Assembly: GCF_000407165.1 (NCBI RefSeq)
Contig: NZ_KE136479.1
Location: 2,281,302 to 2,345,301, forward strand
Length of the DNA stretch: 64,000 bases
Source: Enterococcus haemoperoxidus ATCC BAA-382
GTDB lineage: Bacteria > Bacillota > Bacilli > Lactobacillales > Enterococcaceae
Direction: 5' to 3'
Shown: positions 29,639-38,883 of the stretch, in pieces
How the letters are laid out: the number at the start of each line of letters is the position of its first letter
How positions within the stretch are numbered: position 1 is the stretch's first letter
The notes under the pieces: generated by a model
What the model was told of the DNA's origin: nothing
What the model saw: the letters and a program-made list of their open reading frames with translations, nothing else
The model's database searches: none
Program-made: the position numbers and the translations under genes

Positions 29639-31111
29639 TTAAGCTGGTTCACCATAATCAACTGGTTTATCGAATTCTCCAGGTGCATCGTCATAGATAT
29701 GTCCATAAACGATTACTGGCATTCCTGCATAAGAACCATTGAAGATTTGAGCAGCAGCTGCTCCAGGTGTATTAATACAACCATTACTACCAAAGTTTGT
29801 TTTATACGCTTCTTTGTTTCCGAAATATTCTGCTTTATAATCAGCATCATGAATTCCGATTTGTGTCACCACACCGCCGAAACTCTTCAATGGCATCCAA
29901 TATTTTACTGGTACACTATATTTTGAGCCATCAAGCATTTCGCCTTCTAATTTTGTATCTGTATCTTTGTACAAAATCGTGTGGAAACCAGGAACAGTTG
30001 CTGTACCTTTATTGTAACGGCCAGTTATTACATCTGTTTCAACGACTTTTACGCCGCCTTTAAAGAAGTACATTTTTTGGTCGTTTAAGTCGATTTCTAC
30101 ATAATCTTTATCAACTGTTGAGGATTGGTTTACATCGCCATCGATCGGTACTGTGATTGTTTCAGTATCTTTATCACTATTGATTGCTTGAACAAGTAAG
30201 TCTCTTGTTTGAGGCATGTTGATATCCCAACCGTAACTGCCATTATTTTTATACTTTGTTGTTACACCATGAACATTTTTGAAGATGATTGGTTTAAAAA
30301 TTGAACCATATTTTTGATTTGTTTGTTCTACCCAAGCATAGACTTTATTGGGATCAACATTTCCACTTTCATCAATAAAGGATTGTATTTCTTCTTTAGT
30401 AAGGGCTAATTTCTCACCATTGATATCAAGTGTGATTGCTTTATTTTCTTTTTTCGACAACACGGTTAGTTTTTCTTGCAGCCCTTTGTCGTCTTTGGTG
30501 ATCGCAGGTTTTTGATAAAACTGTTTTACATCATATACATAGTTGCCTTTATTAGCGTCAACATCTTTTAGTACTTGATTCATTAAAGCTTCCTTGTCAA
30601 CTGTTGTTCCAGTTTGTTCCGGTACAATCTGATAATTACCATCAACTTTTTCGATTCGAGCATCTTGACTTGGCGTCCCCTCTTCAAAAGTCAATGCATT
30701 TAATTTATTTTTCAATTCTGTTTTGTAGTCTTCATTGATTGGTAATTCGATTGAACGATCTCCAATATTTTGTTTTAAATACTCTTCTGTGATTTCATAT
30801 TTTTCAGGTAATTCAATTTTTTCTTCTTTATCATTCACTTTGATCACAACAGATTCAGCTTTATTCAGTTCTGCCAGTTTCTTTTTCGCGTCTTTCGCAT
30901 TTAATAAACTGATATCAACACCATTTGCCTTAGCTGTGATAAAGAAATGTGATTGAAAATAGACAAGTCCACCAGTAAACACTAATGCTAAACAAATCAG
31001 CACGCCGACTACTGGGACTAACCATTTTTTCTTTTTATTATTTGAGTGATTTTTATGTTGAGGTGCCCTTGTATTTTTTTCTGAGCGGCTAACTGATTCT
31101 TCGTTTTCCAT
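29639..31111 (-). CDS. L,D-transpeptidase (YkuD domain), Ldt-type
   Basis: 490 residues. Basic N terminus, one membrane helix at about residues 30-52, two extracellular PG-binding-4 repeats (roughly 55-330), and a C-terminal YkuD catalytic domain beginning near DYVEIDLNDQKMYFF. The active-site motif SNGCINTPG puts the nucleophilic Cys at about 445, with the family His in IGIHDADY. Makes 3-3 peptidoglycan cross-links outside the membrane and can bypass beta-lactam-sensitive PBPs. The architecture matches the characterised enterococcal L,D-transpeptidases, and neighbouring thrS and PBP genes agree. Confidence 0.92.
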   Translation of the reverse strand: MENEESVSRSEKNTRAPQHKNHSNNKKKKWLVPVVGVLICLALVFTGGLVYFQSHFFITAKANGVDISLLNAKDAKKKLAELNKAESVVIKVNDKEEKIELPEKYEITEEYLKQNIGDRSIELPINEDYKTELKNKLNALTFEEGTPSQDARIEKVDGNYQIVPEQTGTTVDKEALMNQVLKDVDANKGNYVYDVKQFYQKPAITKDDKGLQEKLTVLSKKENKAITLDINGEKLALTKEEIQSFIDESGNVDPNKVYAWVEQTNQKYGSIFKPIIFKNVHGVTTKYKNNGSYGWDINMPQTRDLLVQAINSDKDTETITVPIDGDVNQSSTVDKDYVEIDLNDQKMYFFKGGVKVVETDVITGRYNKGTATVPGFHTILYKDTDTKLEGEMLDGSKYSVPVKYWMPLKSFGGVVTQIGIHDADYKAEYFGNKEAYKTNFGSNGCINTPGAAAAQIFNGSYAGMPVIVYGHIYDDAPGEFDKPVDYGEPA

Positions 31112-31607
31112 TGAGCTATCTTCCTTTTTTTATGATTTATATGCTTACTTTGATTTAATGCTTTTCCCTGTTTTAGAAATAGAATTAAAAGGTTGATTCG
31201 GAAACCTTTATTTCTGAAGACCTTCAACTCTTAGAAGCTACCGTAATTTACTCCCACCGTTTATACGGATTCCATCTGATTGTTTTAAAATTTTTCTATT
31301 AGTTCTTACTTAGAACGTTTATTTTAAAGCTAGTTTAGTTAAATTTCCCTCAATCTTCAATAAATCTGCCTACATATGAGAAAAAATTCATATTTTTTAT
31401 GTATAAATACTTAAATTTTAAACTTTTCTGATAAACAGGAAACAATGACCATCAAAGTTTGATACAGTGCACTTATCATTCTACCACACATCATGGAGAG
31501 GAAAAAAGACTATTTGACAATATCTTTGACAAAATTCTAATTTATTTACAATAAATTTTAAAATCACGTCCAAAGCTCACTCGTTTTGTCAAAAAGATGG
31601 AATTCAT
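31112..31607. other. intergenic region upstream of the L,D-transpeptidase gene
   Basis: 496 AT-rich bp. Holds the L,D-transpeptidase promoter region and, at about 31254-31275, an isolated piece of the dispersed repeat tail (minus strand GGAATCCGTATAAACGGT). No ORF or RNA is evident. Confidence 0.45.
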
Positions 31608-32459
31608 TTAATGACCTATCTTAGAATCCATCGTATACTTCATGACTTTTTCAGCCGTTCTTTGTTCATAGACAAAGTGATTCTTTTGTGAAACTATCCT
31701 AGCATAATAATCAAACTGCTTTTGTAATGAAAGCAACGCAGACCACGCTAATGGAATACTAGATACATCCATCGTTTTTAAGAGCTCTTTATATTGTTTA
31801 TCCGCCAAATAATCAGGCAAATATTTGTAATTTTTCCCAACACTGAAATGATACCCCTGATCTGCTGCAACTTGCCAAGAAAGTAAACGTAAAAGTTCTT
31901 TCCGACAGTTTTCATTTAAATGATCTACGGCATAAAACATTTCATTACGGCATAAGCCTTTAACAACATACGTACTGACCCACCAAAATTCATTACAACA
32001 ATCTGAAAATTCTGCTTGGCTAGGACGTTTGATCCAATAATCTTGATCGGTCGATTCTATTAATTTAGGTAGTAATTGTTCTTTATCTAATAAAATATCA
32101 GCTAAACAATCCCCTTCATTCCAAGTATTTGCCTGCTCCTTTGGACAAAGTGTCAGATCGATTCGATTGCCATCTTCAAATAACATTAAATAAGTAAATC
32201 TTCCGTTTCCTGTTGGTGGAAACAAAACCATCTCTTCTGGTGTCTGCATAATCAAACGAGGACCAAATCTATCGATCCATGATGGGTCATTGATAAATGA
32301 TTGTACTGACTCCACTATATAAACAATATCATAATCCTGAAACAAATCTTTTGGCACTTTTTTATTGGTCCGTGAACCATTCATCCCCACGGCCAATACT
32401 CTAGGATCATTTTTTGCTGTATCTAAAATCACTTGGAACATCTCTTCTTCTGTTCTCAT
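31608..32459 (-). CDS. aminoglycoside 6-adenylyltransferase-like (ANT(6)/AadE family)
   Basis: 283-residue nucleotidyltransferase. VGMNGSRTN (GS motif, residues 23-31) and the DYDIVYIV metal-binding pair (residues 42-49), then DLTL with the third acidic residue, and FWWVSTYVVKGLCRNEM typical of ANT(6) enzymes. Family members adenylate the 6-OH of streptomycin. Base composition is like its neighbours and no mobile element lies beside it, so it is probably a chromosomal relative; resistance cannot be assumed. Confidence 0.85.
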   Translation of the reverse strand: MRTEEEMFQVILDTAKNDPRVLAVGMNGSRTNKKVPKDLFQDYDIVYIVESVQSFINDPSWIDRFGPRLIMQTPEEMVLFPPTGNGRFTYLMLFEDGNRIDLTLCPKEQANTWNEGDCLADILLDKEQLLPKLIESTDQDYWIKRPSQAEFSDCCNEFWWVSTYVVKGLCRNEMFYAVDHLNENCRKELLRLLSWQVAADQGYHFSVGKNYKYLPDYLADKQYKELLKTMDVSSIPLAWSALLSLQKQFDYYARIVSQKNHFVYEQRTAEKVMKYTMDSKIGH

Positions 32460-32617
32460 GCTGCACCTCTAATTTTTTCTCTTAGATAGAGTATAAGATA
32501 AATTAGACTACTATGTTATACTTTCTCTTAAAAACGTTAAAAAAACTTTAAAAAAGAAGCCACGATCACTATTCAATTTGTTTATCTACTACACTTGATA
32601 AGAAAGGTTGTGGTGTT

Positions 32618-33199
32618 ATGAAATGGGTGAAACGAATTATGTTGATTATTATAGGTTTAGGAATTATTTACGTAGGTCTCGTTCTTTTCCTGATTTTAAG
32701 CGGAACAAAAGATCAACCAACAGCAACACCTGATACTGTACTGATTTTAGGTGCTCAAGTAAAAGGCACCTCAAAAGACAATGCTTATCCAAGTACCGTA
32801 TTAAAAGAAAGACTAGATGCAGCAATTCCTTATTTAAAAGAGCATCCAACAGCCATAGCTATTGTTTGCGGAGGTAAAGGATCTGATGAACCTGATAGCG
32901 AGGCTAATGTAATGGCAGAATATCTAAGAGCTAATGGGATTTCACAAAAGCAAATTTTGACTGAAGATACATCTACACGTACGAAAGAAAATATTCAAAA
33001 TGCACAAGAGAAACAAACCCTAGGAAATACCGTTATTGTTACAAGTGACTTTCATATGTACCGCTCAAAGTTGTTAGCAAAACGGCTAGGAATTACTGAA
33101 ATAAGTGGACTCCCCGCAGTTTCTAAATCTTCAGCTAGATTTAAAACATATGTGAGGGAAGTTGTTGCTTTAGGATATGGTTTACTTTTTGACCATTGA
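32618..33199 (+). CDS. YdcF/SanA family membrane protein (DUF218)
   Basis: 193 residues with one N-terminal membrane helix (residues 7-29) and a DUF218 domain: DTVLILGAQVKG, VVCGGKGSDEPDSEANVMAEYL (close match) and VIVTSDFHMYRSKLLAKRLG. SanA-like members affect envelope permeability and vancomycin sensitivity in other bacteria, mechanism unknown. Divergent from the ANT(6)-like gene, followed by repeat copy 4. Confidence 0.82.
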   Translation: MKWVKRIMLIIIGLGIIYVGLVLFLILSGTKDQPTATPDTVLILGAQVKGTSKDNAYPSTVLKERLDAAIPYLKEHPTAIAIVCGGKGSDEPDSEANVMAEYLRANGISQKQILTEDTSTRTKENIQNAQEKQTLGNTVIVTSDFHMYRSKLLAKRLGITEISGLPAVSKSSARFKTYVREVVALGYGLLFDH

Positions 33200-33334
33200 T
33201 TTTGCAGGTAAGTATAAGTCTCAATAACATAGATTGTTTATTTGACTCTCTGAAACAGCATATTTCAGTTCTTTTCCTATCCTTTTGAGAAAGCCGGGAA
33301 AAAAGCTAAAGATGTTATTCACCTAGAGGTTGGA

Positions 33335-33566
33335 AAGAAGTGTTTAACACCGAGGAACAAATAGGTATTGTGCACTATCGGTTCATTATATTCACTGTGT
33401 TTTACAACAATTCCAGCTTATTTCCGAAGCCTTCAAAATTTAGTATTTTAGCACTTAGAATTTGATGTGACCGAAGCGAAGCGTAGTAGTTGCTTCTGCT
33501 TCAACCGTTGTTTTAGATTCCTAGAGGCTGAGATATGACTTATCGCGTTATTTCTTAGCCTCTAGG
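33335..33566. repeat. dispersed hairpin-tail repeat copy 4 (inverted)
   Basis: Read on the minus strand: hairpin with arms CCTAGAGGCT / AGCCTCTAGG (33520-33566), then AACGGTTGAAGCAGAAGCAA, CGGAAATAAGCT, TTGTTGTAAAACAC and TGTTAAACACTTCT. The blocks match copy 3 in order. The right arm overlaps the last codons and stop of the DUF916/DUF3324 gene, so the hairpin doubles as that gene's terminator. Fills the 348-bp gap 33200-33547. Confidence 0.7.
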
Positions 33567-34615
33567 TTCTTTTTTAGTTCCTCATATTTTTCCTGTTCTT
33601 TTTTTATTTTTTGATTAAAATAGAAAATGGTTCCTAAAATCACTGATAGGATCACCGCTCCTATTCCAACAACAACTGTCAAAGAAAACTGATTCTTGTA
33701 ATCTGGAGGTAAGTTGGTAGCAGTCGCATTATATTTTTTAGCTTCTTTTTCCTTTATTTCGAACTTTCTTTCCCATGACCAATCTTTATATCCATCATTC
33801 ACTTTAACCTTAACTATATAATTCCCCGCAACAAAAGGTTGTTCCTTTAAATCGATTTTATAATTGAAATTTGTATTCGGCGCCATCGTTAAGGATTCTT
33901 GATGATTTTCATAGCGAGGTTTTGTTTCATCTTCATAGTAAAGTTTTGCATCCACTTGTAGTTTTTTGATCATTGCAGCTTTTTTATTTTGAATATTCAT
34001 AGTAACTGCATTATTACCATTTAGTTGTGTCACTTTTACTTCATTTAACGCTAATTCCGGCCTAACTTCCATATTTGTCTCACTTAGTAAAACACCCACA
34101 ACATAAGAAAAACGATTACCAACCGCCAAAGCCCCCTCACTCTTTGCTTCTTTTTTTTCTTTTTGCTCGAAATAAAGCCCCCCTAGGACATATCCATCAA
34201 AAGAAGCTTTTGGAATATTTATGACGCATTCAACTATTTTATTAGATTTTTTTGGCAGAACAATCTCTTTAGGAATCGAGGCGATTTCATTGAATGTAAA
34301 AACTGCTGACGAATCCTTTTTTGCATCACTATAAGAGTAATCAACAATACCATTATCATTTGTGATCGCTGTATTAGCGGAAGCATAAACGATAATATCT
34401 TCGGCTGTATCATTTGTTAGCTCCACATTTAGCGTTTGGGTCTCACCAGGCATTACTCTTAAATCGTAATAACTAATTTCCTTACTACGTTGGTTGTCCG
34501 GTAAAATGGCTTTAACACTAAAATCGATTTCACTAGCATGACCGACTGACCCAACAATCAATGATAGCAATGAAAAAATAATAGTAACCAAAATTTCAGA
34601 TAACTTTTTATTCAT
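33548..34615 (-). CDS. DUF916/DUF3324 cell-surface protein (WxL-interacting protein), cluster 2
   Basis: 355 residues: signal peptide ending VGHAS, DUF916 beginning IDFSVKAILPDNQRSKEISYYD, DUF3324 with NIQNKKAAMIKKLQV, a membrane helix about residues 307-329 and a lysine-rich tail. Paralogue of the protein at 14225-15274, with the same domain order and only moderate identity by eye. Last gene of WxL cluster 2. Start at 34615 because AAAGGAG lies 8 bases upstream; the frame stays open further up without a usable site. Confidence 0.9.
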   Translation of the reverse strand: MNKKLSEILVTIIFSLLSLIVGSVGHASEIDFSVKAILPDNQRSKEISYYDLRVMPGETQTLNVELTNDTAEDIIVYASANTAITNDNGIVDYSYSDAKKDSSAVFTFNEIASIPKEIVLPKKSNKIVECVINIPKASFDGYVLGGLYFEQKEKKEAKSEGALAVGNRFSYVVGVLLSETNMEVRPELALNEVKVTQLNGNNAVTMNIQNKKAAMIKKLQVDAKLYYEDETKPRYENHQESLTMAPNTNFNYKIDLKEQPFVAGNYIVKVKVNDGYKDWSWERKFEIKEKEAKKYNATATNLPPDYKNQFSLTVVVGIGAVILSVILGTIFYFNQKIKKEQEKYEELKKNLEAKK

Positions 34616-34743
34616 CGGCAAAACTCCTTTAAGACTCCTTAGAATTATACTGAAAAGAACACTATTCATAAAAAACAGGTTCTTCTCAGCATATCAACCT
34701 TATAATCACGCAATGTAAATCACAAAATCAGGTAACTTATCTA

Positions 34744-35369
34744 TTACAAGGGACTATCGTTCAATGTCCAAGTAAGTGTAGTCTTGTATTGATTATTTGC
34801 AACTTTTGTTGTTGCATTAGGCACGGTCAATTTAGCACCTTGAGCCGCTCCAGCTCCTGATCCAAATGCAAGTGTCCAAGTTCCCATACCTGTAGAAAGC
34901 GCTACCGTAGCTACAGGAGAAGAAGCGGTGCCAGTGCGATCAATTCAGTAGAGTTTGGTGTTGCAGCTACTAAACTCATTTAAGCATTCGTTAACATAGC
35001 TTGTGTGCTATCCGCTGTTTGACATTGACCATTTTGCTTAACCGTTAGTTTCCATCCAAGGTTTAACCCACACTTGTCTGTTACTTAAGCATAGTTAGGA
35101 ACATTAATCAACGTAGAAAGTGAATTTTCAACTTGATCCAGCTGAGCATAATAAGTAGCATCTGTCGTTTGAATCACTTTCGTACCAAAATGAAAATTAG
35201 ATACATAATCCAAACTCAATGGTCCAACTGTTCCCGGTTGATGAGGGTCATTTGGATTAGGAGTAACAGGCGAAGTAGTATCCGTTGGATTGATGGGCGG
35301 TGTTATGGTTGTATCTTGTGAGAAACTAATATCTGCATTTGGTGTCAAAGAACCTACGATCTCTTTTAT
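34744..35369 (-). pseudogene. degenerate WxL domain protein gene, cluster 2
   Basis: After AAGGA the start codon position reads ATA (35367-35369) instead of ATG. The encoded KEIVGSL runs straight into TPNADISF, so the signal-peptide core is missing. The frame then gives the usual proline-rich linker and LDYVSNFHFG, stops at TAA (35085-35087) where a Gln codon is expected before VTDKCG, continues with LGWKLTV (first WxL motif), meets a second TAA, shifts frame near 34930-34950 and ends GTWTLAFG...TLTWTLNDSPL with a proper stop at 34744. Lesions of several kinds make sequencing error unlikely. Confidence 0.88.
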
Positions 35370-35432
35370 GTTTACGTCCTTCTTTCAATGTTTTATTTTA
35401 ACTTCTTATTTTTGTAAGAAGTTAAAGCTAAA

Positions 35433-37616
35433 TTATAAAGGAGCATCTGATAATATCCATTGCAGTTGTGCTGTATATGATTCATTTACATTGATATTTA
35501 CGCTAGGAGTAAGATTTAAAAACACACCATTTTGCTGATTCCACGAGATAACGACATTGTTATTATCAGGAGAAGTATATGCAAAAGCTTCTGAAGCAAT
35601 GCTCGTTATTGGCGCATTTTGTCCATTTTTCCGATAAATAAACGCTTGATTGATTGTTTTATTTGTTGTTGTGGATTTCATCGGCTGGTTTTCTCTGACA
35701 AGTAAGTGCCACTGACTTTTGGCTACTCGACCGTCTGCCACAATCAAAGAAGTATCCACTATACTTGGACTATAAGTTGTTGTTTTCGTTGGCACAGGAA
35801 TGCTTTTAAACGAAATTTGTTGTGGCGATTGAACAAAGCGTAAAGTCCCGTCCCCTACTGATATCGAGTTAGCAGTATTTTTAGGCGTAAATCCTACGTT
35901 ACCACCGTCGGATCCACCAACAATACTGAAAAAAGGCAACGATTGTCCAGTCATATTTTGAGCGACAACTCCTGTATACTGCAGTTTAAAACTGGTATTC
36001 GGCTGCGTAAAATTATTTACAGGAAGAGTATTTTGATAATACCAATACTGCATATTTAAATTAGAGTCTGTTAAAAGCTGTGTTCCTAAGACTGGTGTTT
36101 GTACGCCCGTATTTGAGGTTCTAATCAATGTTACTGGACTTAGTTGCGTTATTCCATTTGGAACGTAAGCTTTTAGCATCTGCTGACTCCAAGTTGCGGG
36201 CTGATTTGTCAACGTTGTGATTAATGTATAACGAATAGTTTGCCCTGTAACAACAGATGGAGCTGCTTCCCAATTTCCTTGTGCATTTAGTCTTTCAATT
36301 GTCTGTACAACTGCAATAGCTGGAGTTAGATAGGGAATTGTTTGATTGTAATTTGTGCTTGTCACTAAAACTGAACCAGTTCGGTTACTTAATCCTTGAA
36401 CTGATAAACTGACAGTTTCTCCACCAGTAAACATCGGTAAATTAGAAAACTGAAAACTACCGTTTGCATTCAATGGTGTAGTGTAAATAGTTCCAGTATT
36501 TATTTGCAGTGCTACTTGATAAGTTCCTGCATTCGTTTGTACTGCAGTACCCGAAAGCTGAGTCGCACCTGCTGTTGCTATGATAGATGTCACTGGCTTG
36601 ATTGGCCAACTAACAGCTTGAATAGCAGAAGATGGACTTTGGATATAATTACTTGTTGTCTTTGATTGCGCAATAATAAGTGCTGAAATACTATCACCAT
36701 ATTGTAAAGCTGACGCTAAAACTGTGCTGAATTTTCCAGCCGCATCAACTGGTATACTGTTAATAATTATTGGTGCAGAGGTTCCATCAGAACGTGTAAT
36801 CGTCAATTGAACAGTATAAGTATACGCACTATTTTGTGTTTGTTGGATACTACCACTCACAGTCGATTGTAAATTTAGGAGTGGACTATTTAAAATAGGG
36901 GCTGTAACGTTTGGAACACCTGTCCCTATCGACATTGAAGGCAGTGCAATGACGCCTGACTGCGAAACATTTCCTAAAACTAAATTTATAATGTTCAAGC
37001 CATCCGTTGATGAACCAAATACCCCTTTAATAGGATAGTTTATGCCATTGCTTGCTGGGGGAATCGTAATGCCATTTTGATACAATGCTGCTACGTCAAA
37101 ACTAAAACTAACTGCCCAGCGACTGAGACCTAATAAACTTACAACATTAGTAGGAAATGTTACATATACTGAATTATAAGTACTACTATACGCCAAAGAA
37201 AACCCCCGCGTAGTATCATGAATATCATACGATCTACTTCCAACTAGTGCAGCTGGAAGTGTCACAGTTCCTGTGAGTAATGATAAAAAACTCTGTTGCT
37301 TTGCTGTACTGCCATTGATTTGATTCGCTATTTCAGCAGGTAACTGGAGTATGATTAGAGGTTGTCCACCTAATGATAAATCTAGCGTAGGCGTATAAGT
37401 ATATGTCATTGTGATAACAGATTGTCCATTACTTCCAGTAGCGTATGTTCCACTAAGGGCACCTGACCCTACTGTAACCAAACGTTCTTGGATGTCCCTC
37501 GTCATTTCGGACTGTCCATTATCAATTTCTTCTTCTGAAAAAACTTGATATCCATCGATTGGTAGTATGCCAAGCATCAATCCTACCAAAAATAGAAATA
37601 ACCATTTACGTTTCAC
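35433..37616 (-). CDS. large WxL domain surface protein, cluster 2
   Basis: 727 residues. Signal peptide (KRKWLFLFLVGLMLG...), a long N-terminal region with beta-sandwich and Ig-like modules rich in Thr/Ser/Asn, and a C-terminal WxL domain with both motifs: SQWHLLV and, at the end, LQWILSDAPL. Predicted to sit on the cell wall through the WxL domain and act as an adhesin. Start is taken as GTG at 37616, seven bases after GGGGGG; the ATG at 37631 lies within that G run. First gene of cluster 2, followed by the WxL pseudogene and the DUF916/DUF3324 gene. Confidence 0.85.
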   Translation of the reverse strand: MKRKWLFLFLVGLMLGILPIDGYQVFSEEEIDNGQSEMTRDIQERLVTVGSGALSGTYATGSNGQSVITMTYTYTPTLDLSLGGQPLIILQLPAEIANQINGSTAKQQSFLSLLTGTVTLPAALVGSRSYDIHDTTRGFSLAYSSTYNSVYVTFPTNVVSLLGLSRWAVSFSFDVAALYQNGITIPPASNGINYPIKGVFGSSTDGLNIINLVLGNVSQSGVIALPSMSIGTGVPNVTAPILNSPLLNLQSTVSGSIQQTQNSAYTYTVQLTITRSDGTSAPIIINSIPVDAAGKFSTVLASALQYGDSISALIIAQSKTTSNYIQSPSSAIQAVSWPIKPVTSIIATAGATQLSGTAVQTNAGTYQVALQINTGTIYTTPLNANGSFQFSNLPMFTGGETVSLSVQGLSNRTGSVLVTSTNYNQTIPYLTPAIAVVQTIERLNAQGNWEAAPSVVTGQTIRYTLITTLTNQPATWSQQMLKAYVPNGITQLSPVTLIRTSNTGVQTPVLGTQLLTDSNLNMQYWYYQNTLPVNNFTQPNTSFKLQYTGVVAQNMTGQSLPFFSIVGGSDGGNVGFTPKNTANSISVGDGTLRFVQSPQQISFKSIPVPTKTTTYSPSIVDTSLIVADGRVAKSQWHLLVRENQPMKSTTTNKTINQAFIYRKNGQNAPITSIASEAFAYTSPDNNNVVISWNQQNGVFLNLTPSVNINVNESYTAQLQWILSDAPL

Positions 37617-37895
37617 ATTAGCGCCCCCCATTGACTAGCGATTATTTAATAGATTCAGCTTTCAATACTATAAATAATAAAAAAATATAATTTAAAAATT
37701 ATTTTATGTAAAAAAAAGGAACAAAAAAACTTATTTCGTTACATTGATTCTATACTCCGACCTAAATAAAGTAAAATATTTGCGATTGCTGTTTTATAGC
37801 AATTCGTTTAAAAATAGTGAGAGGTAAATATAAAACCTTAATCAAGTATTTGTCGAACATTTCATTTCCATTTTTCTATTGTCTTATCAAGGTTA

Positions 37896-37937
37896 AATTC
37901 TCAAATATTTCGTTAAAGATCGAAATATTTGAGAATT
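37896..37937. promoter_or_regulatory. large perfect palindrome overlapping a promoter (putative operator)
   Basis: 17-bp perfect arms AATTCTCAAATATTTCG and its complement around an 8-bp spacer ttaaagat. No T run follows on either strand, so it is not an ordinary terminator. The right arm contains the -35 of the promoter at 37929-37957. Confidence 0.6.
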
Positions 37938-37957
37938 CAAAACAAAAGTGCTATTAT
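37929..37957 (+). promoter_or_regulatory. sigma-A promoter of a candidate short RNA
   Basis: -35 TTGAGA (37929-37934), 17-bp spacer, -10 TATTAT (37952-37957). Transcription would begin near 37964. Confidence 0.6.
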
Positions 37958-37963
37958 ATTATT

Positions 37964-38023
37964 GTTCTTAGTTTTTTCATATTGTGTTTCCCTTCATATA
38001 GTGTGTGTATGAAGGGTTTTTTT
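37964..38023 (+). ncRNA. candidate short RNA of about 60 nt
   Basis: Promoter at 37929-37957 is followed within 26 bases by a strong terminator: arms CCCTTCATA / TATGAAGGG (37990-38016) and seven Ts. No good ORF lies between them; only an octapeptide-sized frame (MKGFFMQK) begins inside the terminator. The short promoter-to-terminator distance suggests a regulatory RNA. No family recognised. Confidence 0.45.
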
Positions 38024-38033
38024 ATGCAGAAAT

Positions 38034-38066
38034 AAAAAAGAACCCTTAATAACTAAGGATTCTCTC
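38034..38066 (-). terminator. terminator of yebC
   Basis: Minus strand AGAATCCTTA and TAAGGGTTCT arms followed by TTTTTTA, just after the YebC stop codon. Confidence 0.8.
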
Positions 38067-38070
38067 TTTC

Positions 38071-38790
38071 TTACTCACCTAAATCAACGTTATGATAAAC
38101 CTTTTGAACATCATCAAGATCTTCTAAAACATCAATCATTCGTTCGAATTGCTCTAAATCTTCTCCAGTTAATTCTACGTCATTTTGTGCAATCATTTCT
38201 AATTCTGCTACTGAAAATTCTTCGATTCCTTTTTCTTTTAGCACTTCTTGCACTGCATGTAAGTCTTCTGGCTCTGTATAGACAATGATTTGGCCTTCTT
38301 CTTCTGTAACATCACGAACATCAATGTCTTTTTCCATCAGATATTCAAGAATTTCATCAGCGTCATCCCCTGCAAATCCAATCACACCTGTATGGTCGAA
38401 CATATAAGCTACAGCACCGCTGACCCCCATATTTCCGCCATTTTTACCAAATGCCGCACGTACATCCGAAGCTGTACGGTTTACATTATTTGTCAATGCA
38501 TCCACGATGACCATTGAACCGTTTGGACCGAATCCTTCATAACGTAATTCAGAATATTGTTCATCACCAGAACCTTTGGCTTTTTCGATTGCTCGATCAA
38601 TGATATGTTTTGGAACATTATATGTTTTTGCGCGCTCGATAACAAACCGTAATTTCTGATTTGCTTGAGGGTCAGGATCACCCGATTTCGCTGCTACGTA
38701 AATCTCAATTCCGAATTTTGCATAAACTCGGCTGTTATTTGCGTCTTTGGCAGCTTTTTTCTCTTTAATATTTGCCCACTTACGACCCAT
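38071..38790 (-). CDS. YebC/PmpR family DNA-binding or translation-associated protein
   Basis: 239 residues, the typical length. [25 protein letters not shown] at the N terminus, [23 protein letters not shown] in the middle and an acidic C-terminal domain are characteristic of YebC/TACO1. Family members have been described as transcription regulators, and more recently as factors easing ribosome stalling at proline stretches. Stands alone downstream of tmcAL. Confidence 0.93.
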   Translation of the reverse strand: MGRKWANIKEKKAAKDANNSRVYAKFGIEIYVAAKSGDPDPQANQKLRFVIERAKTYNVPKHIIDRAIEKAKGSGDEQYSELRYEGFGPNGSMVIVDALTNNVNRTASDVRAAFGKNGGNMGVSGAVAYMFDHTGVIGFAGDDADEILEYLMEKDIDVRDVTEEEGQIIVYTEPEDLHAVQEVLKEKGIEEFSVAELEMIAQNDVELTGEDLEQFERMIDVLEDLDDVQKVYHNVDLGE

Positions 38791-38883
38791 ATTCTCACTT
38801 CGCTTTCATTCATTATTATTTTTGATTGTAGTGCCTTTCTCATTATACTTGGCAAACGGACTTTTGTTAAGTGTTTTTTGCTT

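Noticed and set aside
35085..35348. Stand-alone 87-residue proline-rich protein
   Set aside because: It is the N-terminal part of the WxL pseudogene; homologous coding continues on both sides of its ends.
37817..38035. 72-codon plus-strand frame ending MKGFFMQK
   Set aside because: No RBS, crosses the palindrome and promoter, and ends in the terminator; better explained as regulatory/short-RNA DNA.
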